Source of the DNA: JBFHER01 sp041584055
Lineage (GTDB): Bacteria > Bacteroidota > Bacteroidia > Bacteroidales > UBA5342
Direction of reading: 5' to 3'
DNA: 16,135 nucleotides
Assembly: GCA_041584055.1 (NCBI GenBank)
Contig: JBFHER010000065.1
Coordinates: 1-16,135, forward strand
The notes below the pieces were generated by a model, which saw nothing but the letters and a program-made list of their open reading frames with translations, was not told the DNA's origin and did no database searches. Of the stretch, positions 6,810 to 14,084 are shown piece after piece (the first letter of the stretch is position 1; the number at the start of each line of letters is the position of its first letter). Both the position numbers and the translations under genes were made by a program.

Positions 6810-7376
6810 ATGAGAACAATGAAGCACACAGCAATTGCACTGTTATTGATGGTTGGACTATCAGTACATGCAGAAGATAAAAAAGTGAATATTGAAAAAA
6901 CAACCATTCAATGGAACGGGAAAAAAGTAACGGGGGAACACCATGGTTCAATTAAACTGAAAAGTGGATCCTTGAATATGAACAATGGAACGATCAATGG
7001 AGGTGTATTTCTGATTGATATGAGTTCACTTGTAAATGAAGATTTAAGTGGGGGGATGAAAGAAAAACTTGAAGGGCATCTGAAATCAGATGATTTTTTT
7101 GGTGTTGAAAAATACCCGTTGGCTAAGCTGGTCATTAAGGAAGCCACAGCTTTTAAAGATGACATGTCTACAGTAAAGGCAGATTTAACCATCAAAGGAA
7201 TAACCAACCCGGTAAGTTTTGATGTAAAACGTGTTAAAAGTGCTTATCATGCCGTTATTACAGTGGATAGATCTCGCTACGATGTTAGGTACGGGTCCGG
7301 AAAGTTTTTCGATAACCTTGGTGATAAAACAATATACGATGATTTTACCCTTGATGTAATGCTTGTGGTTGAGTAG
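6810..7376 (+). CDS. Secreted YceI-like domain protein
   Basis: This 188-residue protein has an N-terminal signal peptide: a hydrophobic run AIALLLMVGLSV with VHA before the mature end, so cleavage is likely after residue 21. The mature part is a YceI-like domain, a lipocalin-like barrel that in characterised members binds a polyisoprenoid lipid. Visible signatures are VNIEKTTIQWNGKKVTGEHHG, LEGHLKSDDFFGVEKYP, ADLTIKGITNPVSF and the C-terminal SRYDVRYGSGKFFDNLGD, which is common in Bacteroidota members. It should be periplasmic. The ATG at 6810 or the one at 6819 both leave a valid signal peptide. A weak box, TAAATTTA (6790-6797), precedes the start. A strong terminator follows 21 bases after the stop. 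The upstream Rrf2 regulator may control it, but no operon is implied. The ligand is unknown. Confidence 0.92.
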   Translation: MRTMKHTAIALLLMVGLSVHAEDKKVNIEKTTIQWNGKKVTGEHHGSIKLKSGSLNMNNGTINGGVFLIDMSSLVNEDLSGGMKEKLEGHLKSDDFFGVEKYPLAKLVIKEATAFKDDMSTVKADLTIKGITNPVSFDVKRVKSAYHAVITVDRSRYDVRYGSGKFFDNLGDKTIYDDFTLDVMLVVE

Positions 7377-7397
7377 CAAATAGGTTTTTTTTTTATG

Positions 7398-7431
7398 GAA
7401 GGTGTCCGGCAACGGGCACTTTCTTTTTTTT
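7398..7431 (+). terminator. Intrinsic terminator of the yceI-like gene
   Basis: GAAGGTGTCC (7398-7407) pairs with GGGCACTTTC (7414-7423) in a ten-pair stem with two wobbles and a six-base GGCAAC loop. Eight T residues follow (7424-7431). A separate run of ten T (7385-7394) lies just upstream of the stem. Confidence 0.88.
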
Positions 7432-7511
7432 AAAAAATATTTAAAAAAATCAATTATCGCAATATACATCTCACTGTTTAAAGAAAAGGAAATTTCAAGC
7501 CAGGATTCCTT

Positions 7512-8294
7512 TTATTGTTTTCGTGATTGAATGTGCGCAGATTTAAAAAGTGCTTCGGGATAATTTACTTCGGTAAGAAACAATCCCTGCGGAGGGACTG
7601 ATGAGCCGGCTTTGCTACGGTCTTTTGCAAGAATGATTGCTTTAAAAGCTTCAGTGCTGATTTTATCAAAACCCACATCCAATAAAGTTCCCACAATAGC
7701 TCTAACCATGTTTCTTAAAAAACGGTCGGCGCGTATCTCAAAGACCCAGTGATGTTTTGAAATTTGTTTCCATTCTGCTTTCCGAATAACGCAAATATTC
7801 GTTTTTACATCTGTATGGCGTTTGCTAAACGAGGTAAAATCCCTGTGTTCAAAAAGCGTTTTCGCTGCCTCATTCATTGCAAAAAAGTTCGGAACTGAAG
7901 CCAAACGATGCGATTTCATGGTTAAAAAAGGATCCTTAAATGTGATGATGTGATATTCGTAGGCACGTTCTATTGCATCGAATCGGGCGTGGGTTTTATT
8001 TCCTACTATTTGAATTGAAAACAGAACGATGTCAGATGGAAGAAAACTGTTTAATTTAAACAGGAGTTTATCGGGATCTGCAATTTCATAATTTATGTCG
8101 AAGTGGGCCACATAATAAGTAGCATGAACACCTGTATCCGTTCTGCCAGCACCTGTGATGGATATTTTTTCTCTTAAAACAGTCGAAAACTTATCCTCCA
8201 AAACACCTTGTACTGAGTCGGCATTTGGCTGAATCTGCCACCCATGATATGCTGTGCCATCATAAGCCAGTTCTATGAAGTAACGATATGCCAT
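7512..8294 (-). CDS. truA: tRNA pseudouridine(38-40) synthase TruA
   Basis: TruA converts uridines 38-40 of the tRNA anticodon arm to pseudouridine. The 260 residues match the family length. The catalytic aspartate is D53 in GAGRTDTGVHA. Other hallmarks are the N-terminal YFIELAYDGTAYHGWQIQPN, RFDAIERAYEYHI, the DFTSFSK segment, RFLRNMVRAIVGTLLDVG (about 203-220), and the C-terminal AGSSVPPQGLFLTEV. Nothing is missing. It is a cytoplasmic, dimeric RNA-modifying enzyme. The ATG at 8294 is the only start giving the conserved N-terminus. An exact TAnnTTTG box (TACTTTTG) lies five bases upstream of it. The gene converges with the yceI-like gene and diverges from the phosphoesterase gene, so it stands as a single transcription unit. 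Confidence 0.98.
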   Translation of the reverse strand: MAYRYFIELAYDGTAYHGWQIQPNADSVQGVLEDKFSTVLREKISITGAGRTDTGVHATYYVAHFDINYEIADPDKLLFKLNSFLPSDIVLFSIQIVGNKTHARFDAIERAYEYHIITFKDPFLTMKSHRLASVPNFFAMNEAAKTLFEHRDFTSFSKRHTDVKTNICVIRKAEWKQISKHHWVFEIRADRFLRNMVRAIVGTLLDVGFDKISTEAFKAIILAKDRSKAGSSVPPQGLFLTEVNYPEALFKSAHIQSRKQ

Positions 8295-8299
8295 GGGTA

Positions 8300-8307
8300 C
8301 AAAAGTA
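8300..8307 (-). promoter_or_regulatory. -7 box (TACTTTTG) directly upstream of truA
   Basis: Read on the minus strand, TACTTTTG is an exact TAnnTTTG match, five bases before the truA ATG at 8294. The transcript would start at or beside the start codon. I see no TTG -33 element at the expected distance. Confidence 0.45.
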
Positions 8308-8492
8308 GTAAAATTGGTTTAGATCTTTTGTTTCGGGGGAATGAGAGTGAAATGTAGTGTTAGAAATTAACGATATAAAGCTGTAAATTGAACATGTCTG
8401 CCATTTTTGCCTGTTTGTAGCTAAAAAAAGGGTTGAAGGTGTCTGATTTTGTTTTGGAACGGCAATTGTAGATAAGCCTACAGGTTTAATCC

Positions 8493-8536
8493 GAATTTCA
8501 GGTTCAACGAAAGGTTTTTCGTTTCGTCTGAAATTC
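8493..8536. repeat. 44-base dyad abutting the phosphoesterase promoter box
   Basis: The outer arms GAATTTCAG (8493-8501) and CTGAAATTC (8528-8536) are a perfect nine-base inverted repeat. Nested inside, AACGAAA (8506-8512) and TTTCGTT (8517-8523) pair perfectly around a GGTT tetraloop. The four bases between outer and inner stems on each side could form two G-U pairs and a 2x2 internal loop. The right arm ends exactly where the TATCTTTG box begins. There is no T tract as expected of a terminator, so an operator or a structured regulatory site is more likely. Confidence 0.6.
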
Positions 8537-8544
8537 TATCTTTG
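8537..8544 (+). promoter_or_regulatory. -7 box (TATCTTTG) upstream of the phosphoesterase gene
   Basis: TATCTTTG is an exact TAnnTTTG match ending five bases before the GTG start at 8550. The -33 region falls inside the preceding dyad and has only a T-rich run (8515-8519), not a clear TTTG. Confidence 0.5.
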
Positions 8545-8549
8545 TTTAA

Positions 8550-9041
8550 GTGAAGAAAATTGGTATAATTTCGGATACACACGGGCATAACGAAATAAAA
8601 CTTGAGACGTTTTTTAAAACGTGTGACGAGGTGTGGCATGCCGGCGATATTGGTGATGCTCTGGTTTTAGAAGGCTTGTCTGCTTTTAAGGAGGTCAGGG
8701 CAGTGTACGGAAATATTGACGATTGGAAAATGAGGTCAATGCTTCCAAGGGTTCAGCGTTTTAAATGTGAAGACGTGAATGTTTTGATGATGCACATAGG
8801 TGGTTATCCGGGACGGTACCAACCGGAATTGAAAGCCATGTTAAAAGAAGAACCGGCAGATCTCGTTGTCTGTGGGCATTCTCATATTTTAAAAGTAATG
8901 TTTGATAAACACCATAATTGTCTTTTTATTAATCCGGGAGCCATTGGTAAACATGGGTTTCATCAGGTAAGAACAGCCATTCGCATGGAAATAGATGGCG
9001 ACAAGATTAAGCACCTGGAGGTGCTGGAGTTGGAAAGGTAG
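8550..9041 (+). CDS. YfcE/MJ0936-type metallophosphoesterase
   Basis: This 163-residue phosphodiesterase belongs to the calcineurin-like superfamily. It hydrolyses phosphodiester or phosphomonoester bonds with two metal ions; the physiological substrate of this family is unsettled. The metal ligands are all visible: D9 and H11 (SDTHGH), D33 (HAGDIGD), N55 (YGNIDD), H82 (MMHIGG), H110 and H112 (CGHSH), followed by the family's NPGAIG and HG. It has no signal peptide and is cytoplasmic. The start is a GTG at 8550: the codon just before it is the stop TAA, and the GTG gives the conserved MKKIGIISDTHG opening, so no other start is possible. A -7 box ends five bases before the start, with a 44-base dyad against that box, which suggests tight transcriptional control. 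Confidence 0.95.
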   Translation: MKKIGIISDTHGHNEIKLETFFKTCDEVWHAGDIGDALVLEGLSAFKEVRAVYGNIDDWKMRSMLPRVQRFKCEDVNVLMMHIGGYPGRYQPELKAMLKEEPADLVVCGHSHILKVMFDKHHNCLFINPGAIGKHGFHQVRTAIRMEIDGDKIKHLEVLELER

Positions 9042-9065
9042 TTAAATTATTTTAAGAACAGTTTG

Positions 9066-9073
9066 TAAATTTG
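9066..9073 (+). promoter_or_regulatory. -7 box (TAAATTTG) upstream of the lipoprotein gene
   Basis: TAAATTTG matches TAnnTTTG exactly and ends four bases before the ATG at 9078. It suggests that the lipoprotein/TPR pair is transcribed on its own despite lying only 36 bases after the phosphoesterase gene. No -33 TTG is seen at the right spacing. Confidence 0.4.
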
Positions 9074-9077
9074 TCAT

Positions 9078-9503
9078 ATGAAAGCTTTAAAATTGTTAGG
9101 ATTGAGCTGCATGCTGCTCATCATGATGGCATGTGAAGAAACCACTAGTTATAATGGAGAATCGTTGGATGGTGTTTGGGAGGTGACAGAGCTAAAGCCT
9201 GAAGTGCCTTTTGCTCAGGGCTATTTGTGCACAGTAAAGCATGATGAAAATAACAGGGCTTTTATCCAAATCAGTAATTTTCTGGATCGTTATGAAGATC
9301 ACGAAGTAACGGATCCAAATTATATCCTGAATGCAAGCATTTCCGGAAGTCGTATCAACGTGTCGTCCCAGGGAATTGAAGACGTATTGATTACTATTGG
9401 TAATGGATATATTTATAATAGCAATAACTTTAAAATAGACTACACCTATAACTACGAGGGTAGAACGGGTACAGGGTCTGCTGATTTTGTAAGAAAAAAT
9501 TAA
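9078..9503 (+). CDS. Small lipoprotein of unknown function
   Basis: This 141-residue protein has a lipoprotein signal peptide: positively charged MKALK, a hydrophobic core, and MMAC with the lipidated cysteine at C19. C19 is followed by E-E, and acidic residues just after the cysteine are associated with outer-membrane or surface export of lipoproteins in Bacteroidota. The mature domain (about 120 residues) starts with LDGVWEVTELKPE and consists mainly of short beta-like stretches (ILNASISGSRINVSS, FKIDYTYNYEGRTGTGSADF). This looks like a small beta-barrel of the lipocalin-like or META-like type, but I cannot assign a family. The stop is five bases from the next ATG, so it is co-transcribed with the TPR gene. 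Function is unknown. Confidence 0.8.
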   Translation: MKALKLLGLSCMLLIMMACEETTSYNGESLDGVWEVTELKPEVPFAQGYLCTVKHDENNRAFIQISNFLDRYEDHEVTDPNYILNASISGSRINVSSQGIEDVLITIGNGYIYNSNNFKIDYTYNYEGRTGTGSADFVRKN

Positions 9504-9508
9504 ACGCT

Positions 9509-11722
9509 ATGGACAAGCTTAAAATAGATCAATTATATAAAGAAGCATGTGCTTTTCTTGAAAAGAAATTATTGAAGGATGCATTTGAGCGCATTGAGGT
9601 ATTGATTGCAGAATCAGGATTGGGAGAATTAAGAAACCGGCTGGAACAATATCAAACCACTTATAAATTTATGCTGCAGTATACAGTTCAGGGTACAGAT
9701 GATCCTGAACAGGAACGAATTTACTATGGCTTACTCGAATCTGCTTTTGAGCTTTTAGATGAAGTTGTACAGGCACTTCTATTGCGTTACGATTCAGGGA
9801 TGGTTTATTCAACCAAAAGATCAGTTGAAAATATTTCAGATTCACAATTGAACGACGTTCTAAAAAAAATCGATCAGTATTACATAGCGGCAGAAGTGGA
9901 TGATGCTGTAGGTCAAATGAATCAAACGGCAGCAAGTGCAAGGTTGGAACATCTGGATCACATGTCATTATTGTACAATTTTTTCTGGTTATCTGATCAG
10001 TTCAAGGTCAAACAGATTTCTGCATTGAATCGTTTCTGGAATTTTGATAACGGAAATGTAAATGATAAGTGCTTGATGGTGAGTGCTGTGGGGATGAGCC
10101 TGTTGAGGTGCTTTGATGTGGCAAAGTTTGAAAAGTTATTTGATTTTTGCGATTCAGCAGAAGCAGAAGTTCGTCAGCGTGCCATCGTTGGCTTATTGTT
10201 GGCATTGTACAAATACGATCGTCGCTTGAGTTTCTTTCCTGTTGTAAATGCACGTTTGAAAATTCTGAATGAAGACAAATTGTTTTTAAGAAGTATGGAG
10301 ACCATTGTGATCCAGTTGATTAAGAGCAAGGAGACAGAAAAGATAACACGTAAATTTCAGGAAGAAATATTACCGGAAGTCTCAAAAATAAGTCCGAACC
10401 TGAGAGAAAAAATGGATTTGGATAACCTCTTAAGTGAAAATGCCTTTGAAGATAAAAACCCTGAATGGCAGGAAATTCTCGATGAGGTGCCCGGACTAAC
10501 AAAACGCATGGAAGAATTTTCAAACCTTCAGATGGAAGGTGCAGATGTGTTTCTAAGTACTTTCGCCATGCTAAAAAGCTTTCCTTTTTTCAATCGTTTT
10601 CAGAATTGGTTTATCCCATTTACAGAAACACATCCTGAAATTTCTCATATTCTGGCGGATGAATTCAATGCAAAGTTTGTAAAATCATTGCTGAAGTCTC
10701 GTTTCCTGTGTAATTCAGACAAATACTCTTTTGTGATGAGCATTCAACAAATTCCATCAAGTTTAAAGGAAATGATGTCTAATTCGTTGGAAGCCGAGTT
10801 TGGACAGATGGAGGAAGACGAGAAGGACACACAGCTAATCAATCCCGAAAGCAATAATAAGTTTATATCAAACCAATACATCCAGGATTTATACCGCCTG
10901 TTTAAGCTGCATCCTAATAAGAATGATTTTGAAGATGTGTTTGAATGGAAACTTGATTTTCACAATAAAAGTTTTTTCTATGCATTGGCAGAGGATAAAA
11001 AAGTTCTGCGTAGTATAGGAGAATATTATTTCATAAAAAATTATTTTGATGAAGCTCTTGAAGTATTCCAGATTCTCCTGAAAGATAAACCGGATGACCT
11101 TGAATTATATCAAAAAGCAGGTTATAGTTGTCAAAAGAAAGGGAACTATAAAAAAGCATTAGAGTATTATTTAAAGGCAGAACTGATTAATTCAGGAAAG
11201 CATTGGACACTGAAGAAAATCGCTCTTTGTTACAGGCAATTGAAAAAGCCTGAGAAGGCACTGGAATATTACCGGCACTCAGAACTAATCAATCCCGATA
11301 ACCTGAGCACGCAGGTTTCTATTGGTCATTGTTTTGTTGAAATGAAGGATTTTCAACAAGCCCTGGACAATTATTTTAAAGTAGAATATCTGGCTCCGGA
11401 AAATACAAAAGTTTGGCGTCCCATTGCCTGGTGCTCTCTCGAAACCGGTAAGCTAAAACAAGCGGATAAATATTATCAACGCATCATGACAAAAGGTGCC
11501 GGAGAACACGATTTGATGAATGCAGGCCATGCAAAATGGTGCCTCGGCGACAGAAAGGGTGCCTTGCAATTCTATAAGGAGAGCGTTGCTGCAAATGGTG
11601 GTGACATCAATAAATTTTTGAATACCTTTAACGAAGACAAAGCTGTATTGTTGAAGAATGGCGTCAGTGAGAACGAAATTCCAATTCTTTTAGATCGCCT
11701 GCGCTATGACCTTGACACCTGA
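9509..11722 (+). CDS. Large cytoplasmic TPR-repeat protein of unknown function
   Basis: This 737-residue protein has no signal peptide or membrane segment. The first ~480 residues are predicted almost wholly helical. They include a HEAT-like stretch (AEAEVRQRAIVGLLLALYKYD, about 218-238) and an acidic linker near 430-440 (EEDEKD). From about 497 to 695 there are roughly six tetratricopeptide repeats of about 34 residues with the usual W/Y-G-A-Y-P spacing, for example NYKKALEYYLKAELINSG and KPEKALEYYRHSELINPD. TPRs bind partner proteins, so this is probably a scaffold or chaperone-like factor. It starts with ATG five bases after the lipoprotein stop, so the two form an operon. Pairing of a surface or periplasmic lipoprotein with a cytoplasmic TPR protein is unusual. 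I cannot name the N-terminal domain or the function. Confidence 0.85.
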   Translation: MDKLKIDQLYKEACAFLEKKLLKDAFERIEVLIAESGLGELRNRLEQYQTTYKFMLQYTVQGTDDPEQERIYYGLLESAFELLDEVVQALLLRYDSGMVYSTKRSVENISDSQLNDVLKKIDQYYIAAEVDDAVGQMNQTAASARLEHLDHMSLLYNFFWLSDQFKVKQISALNRFWNFDNGNVNDKCLMVSAVGMSLLRCFDVAKFEKLFDFCDSAEAEVRQRAIVGLLLALYKYDRRLSFFPVVNARLKILNEDKLFLRSMETIVIQLIKSKETEKITRKFQEEILPEVSKISPNLREKMDLDNLLSENAFEDKNPEWQEILDEVPGLTKRMEEFSNLQMEGADVFLSTFAMLKSFPFFNRFQNWFIPFTETHPEISHILADEFNAKFVKSLLKSRFLCNSDKYSFVMSIQQIPSSLKEMMSNSLEAEFGQMEEDEKDTQLINPESNNKFISNQYIQDLYRLFKLHPNKNDFEDVFEWKLDFHNKSFFYALAEDKKVLRSIGEYYFIKNYFDEALEVFQILLKDKPDDLELYQKAGYSCQKKGNYKKALEYYLKAELINSGKHWTLKKIALCYRQLKKPEKALEYYRHSELINPDNLSTQVSIGHCFVEMKDFQQALDNYFKVEYLAPENTKVWRPIAWCSLETGKLKQADKYYQRIMTKGAGEHDLMNAGHAKWCLGDRKGALQFYKESVAANGGDINKFLNTFNEDKAVLLKNGVSENEIPILLDRLRYDLDT

Positions 11723-12011
11723 TTGTTAGGATTGCATCGCGGAAGTTTGAACTGCGGATGGTTATTTAGTGCTCCCAAAAATGCTTATGATGCTTTATAA
11801 CATGCTTTACCTGATACATGTTAAGATGTAGATAGGTATATTTGTTGTTGTGATTGATTTTGAGGGAGATAGTTAAAAGTCGGGGATGGTTATAAATTTG
11901 GACTGTCAAAAAAAAAATCACCACTTTACGAACATTGTGCATTGTCATTTGGTTATAGTTGCATAACTAAATAAAGCGACCTCGCTATCAGTAGGAATCA
12001 AAATATAAATT

Positions 12012-13526
12012 ATGATCCGAAAAGTATTGATTGCCAACAGGGGAGAAATTGCTGTCCGGGTGATTCGTTCCTGTCGTGAGATGGGAATACAAACAGTGGC
12101 GGTATATTCCGAGGCAGATAGAAAAGCACTTCATGTACAATATGCCGACTTTGCTTATTATCTGGGGCCATCTCCATCCAACGAAAGTTATCTTTCCATT
12201 TCAAAGATTCTTAAAATTGCCAAAGAATCCGGTGCTGATGCCATCCATCCGGGATATGGATTTTTATCCGAAAATGCACAGTTTGCAAAAGAATGCCGCA
12301 AACAAAATATTATTTTCATAGGTCCTTCGTCCCAGGCAATTTCTACCATGGGCGATAAAATTACTGCGCGTCAAACCATGATCAATGCAAAGGTTCCAGT
12401 TGTGCCTGGAAACGAAAAGAAGGTGGTAAGCCAGAAAGATGTACAGGAAATTGTACAGGAAATCGGACTTCCGGTTATGATCAAAGCTTCAGCTGGCGGA
12501 GGAGGAAAGGGAATGCGCCTTTGTCGTGATGAAAAAGATCTTATTAGCGCAGTCAATGCAGCCCGCTCTGAAGCCATGTCTGCTTTCGGCGATGATGCAG
12601 TTTACATCGAAAAATACATTGAAGGGCCCCATCATATCGAGTTTCAGATATTATCCGATAAATATGGCAATACGATTCACCTGTGTGAAAGAGAGTGTTC
12701 CGTTCAACGAAGGCATCAGAAAGTCATTGAGGAAACACCATCTCCATTGATGACCGCCGAGTTGAGGGAGACCATGGGAGAAGCAGCGGTGAAGGCAGCC
12801 AATGCAGTTGGTTATGAAGGTGCAGGAACTGTTGAGTTTTTGGTGGATAACGATTTGAATTTTTATTTCCTGGAAATGAATACGCGTTTGCAGGTGGAAC
12901 ATCCTATTACTGAACGCGTGGTGGGTATTGATTTGGTGAAGGCGCAGATTCGAATAGCATCAGGAGAGAAGCTTTCTTTTGTACAGGATGATATCATTCA
13001 GTTTGGTCATGCCATCGAATGCCGGATCTATGCCGAAGATCCGGAAAATAATTTCATGCCCAGTCCGGGAGAAATAAGATTTATAAAGGAACCCACAGGC
13101 CTGGGTGTTCGCACAGATGGCTATGTTTTTAGGGGCTACGAAATACCCTTGCATTACGATCCGATGATTTCTAAGTTGATAGTTTGGGGAAGAACACGTT
13201 CTGAAGCCATTGATCGCATGAAGAGAGCCCTCGGTGAGTTTAAAATTACGGGGGTTAAAACAACCATTGGTTTTTTAAAGAAACTCATGGATGTGCCTGC
13301 GTTTAAAGAAGGGAAATACGATACACACATCATAGAAGAGAACAAAGATATCATCGATTCTCTTGGCGTTCAATGCACACAAACATGTAAGGATCTTGCC
13401 GCAATAGCAACGCTTATTGATTATCTCTCACAGTTGGAAAAGGCTTCTGCCAGAACCGTAGAAGCCCAAAATAACAATGACCTCTGGAAGGATTTTGGTC
13501 GAAAAATGGGCTCATTGCGCCTCTAA
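12012..13526 (+). CDS. accC: Biotin carboxylase subunit of an acyl-CoA carboxylase (probably propionyl-CoA carboxylase)
   Basis: This 504-residue ATP-grasp enzyme carboxylates the biotin of the carrier protein using ATP and bicarbonate. The N-terminal domain opens MIRKVLIANRGEIAVRVIRSCREMG. The glycine-rich ATP loop is GGGGKGMR (162-169). CERECSVQRRHQKVIEE carries K237, and FLEMNTRLQVEHPITE carries E288 and R292, the catalytic and bicarbonate-binding residues of the family. It is longer than E. coli AccC (about 450). The extra tail (about 447-504) ends in WKDFGRKMGSLRL, similar to the linker before the BT domain in fused alpha subunits. It heads a three-gene operon with the carrier protein (16 bases away) and the carboxyltransferase. 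This context points to propionyl-CoA rather than acetyl-CoA carboxylase. An ATG start is clear. Confidence 0.95.
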   Translation: MIRKVLIANRGEIAVRVIRSCREMGIQTVAVYSEADRKALHVQYADFAYYLGPSPSNESYLSISKILKIAKESGADAIHPGYGFLSENAQFAKECRKQNIIFIGPSSQAISTMGDKITARQTMINAKVPVVPGNEKKVVSQKDVQEIVQEIGLPVMIKASAGGGGKGMRLCRDEKDLISAVNAARSEAMSAFGDDAVYIEKYIEGPHHIEFQILSDKYGNTIHLCERECSVQRRHQKVIEETPSPLMTAELRETMGEAAVKAANAVGYEGAGTVEFLVDNDLNFYFLEMNTRLQVEHPITERVVGIDLVKAQIRIASGEKLSFVQDDIIQFGHAIECRIYAEDPENNFMPSPGEIRFIKEPTGLGVRTDGYVFRGYEIPLHYDPMISKLIVWGRTRSEAIDRMKRALGEFKITGVKTTIGFLKKLMDVPAFKEGKYDTHIIEENKDIIDSLGVQCTQTCKDLAAIATLIDYLSQLEKASARTVEAQNNNDLWKDFGRKMGSLRL

Positions 13527-13542
13527 TTTAATTCATTTTACT

Positions 13543-14052
13543 ATGCCGTTAGAAATACATGTTGATTCGGAAAAATCAGATGTTAAATTAATCAGTCGTG
13601 ATGGCAACCGCATGAAGGTTGCAGTCAACGACACCATTTATGACATTGATTTTGAAAAAGTCGGAAAAGGGATCTACTCCATTCTTTACAACAACCAATC
13701 TTATAATGTTGAACTCGTAAATGGTAAAACCGTTCGGGATTATTATGTAAATACGCCCAATCAGTCATTCGAGGTTCAGATTGTGGATGCTCAGGCACGT
13801 TATGAACAGGCACGAAATAAAGCAGAGGGTGTGGAAGGTGTGAATGTCATCAGTTCACCTATGCCGGGCAAGGTGGTACGTATCTTCGTAAAAGAAGGCG
13901 ATGAGGTTGAAGTGGGACAACCGGTTGTGGTTATTTCTGCAATGAAAATGGAAAGCGAATATAAAGCTGGTGTTGCTGGTATTATCAAAAAGATCAATGT
14001 GTCAGAGAACGACACCATTGAGAGCCATCAGCCCCTGGTTGTGATAGAGTAA
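13543..14052 (+). CDS. Biotin carboxyl carrier protein with BT-like N-terminal domain
   Basis: This 169-residue protein carries the biotin that shuttles carboxyl groups between the carboxylase and carboxyltransferase subunits. The C-terminal biotinyl domain (about 102-169) has ISSPMPGKVVRIFVKEGDEVEVGQPVVVISAMKMES, with K135 as the biotinylated lysine. The residue before AMKM is Ser rather than the common Glu. Residues 1-95 form a beta-rich domain (KVAVNDTIYDIDFEKVGKGIYSILYNNQSYNVELV) like the BT domain that anchors carrier to carboxyltransferase in propionyl-CoA carboxylase alpha. A charged linker follows (ARYEQARNKAEG). The ATG at 13543 is chosen: the frame is open upstream to 13477 but that part overlaps the carboxylase gene and is unrelated. 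Middle gene of the carboxylase operon. Confidence 0.93.
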   Translation: MPLEIHVDSEKSDVKLISRDGNRMKVAVNDTIYDIDFEKVGKGIYSILYNNQSYNVELVNGKTVRDYYVNTPNQSFEVQIVDAQARYEQARNKAEGVEGVNVISSPMPGKVVRIFVKEGDEVEVGQPVVVISAMKMESEYKAGVAGIIKKINVSENDTIESHQPLVVIE

Positions 14053-14084
14053 ACAATTTTAATACAAGAAAATCTCGCATTGTT

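Noticed and set aside
7484..7513. AAAAGGAA/TTCCTTTT inverted repeat as the truA terminator
   Set aside because: The 14-base loop is large, it overlaps the truA stop codon, and only a weak T tract follows on the minus strand.
9010..9025. AGCACCT-GG-AGGTGCT hairpin near the end of the phosphoesterase gene
   Set aside because: It lies within coding sequence for ordinary residues and has no T tract, so it is probably a coincidence of codon choice.
11798..11823. TAACATG/CATGTTA inverted repeat after the TPR gene
   Set aside because: Seven weak pairs with a 12-base loop and no T tract; too weak to call a terminator or operator.
11893..11900. TAAATTTG as a promoter for the carboxylase operon
   Set aside because: The box itself fits, but there is no -33 element at the right spacing and the leader would be about 105 bases; not enough to list as a feature.
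13477..13542. Upstream extension of the biotin carrier protein frame
   Set aside because: It overlaps the end of the biotin carboxylase gene and the extra residues match nothing in the family.
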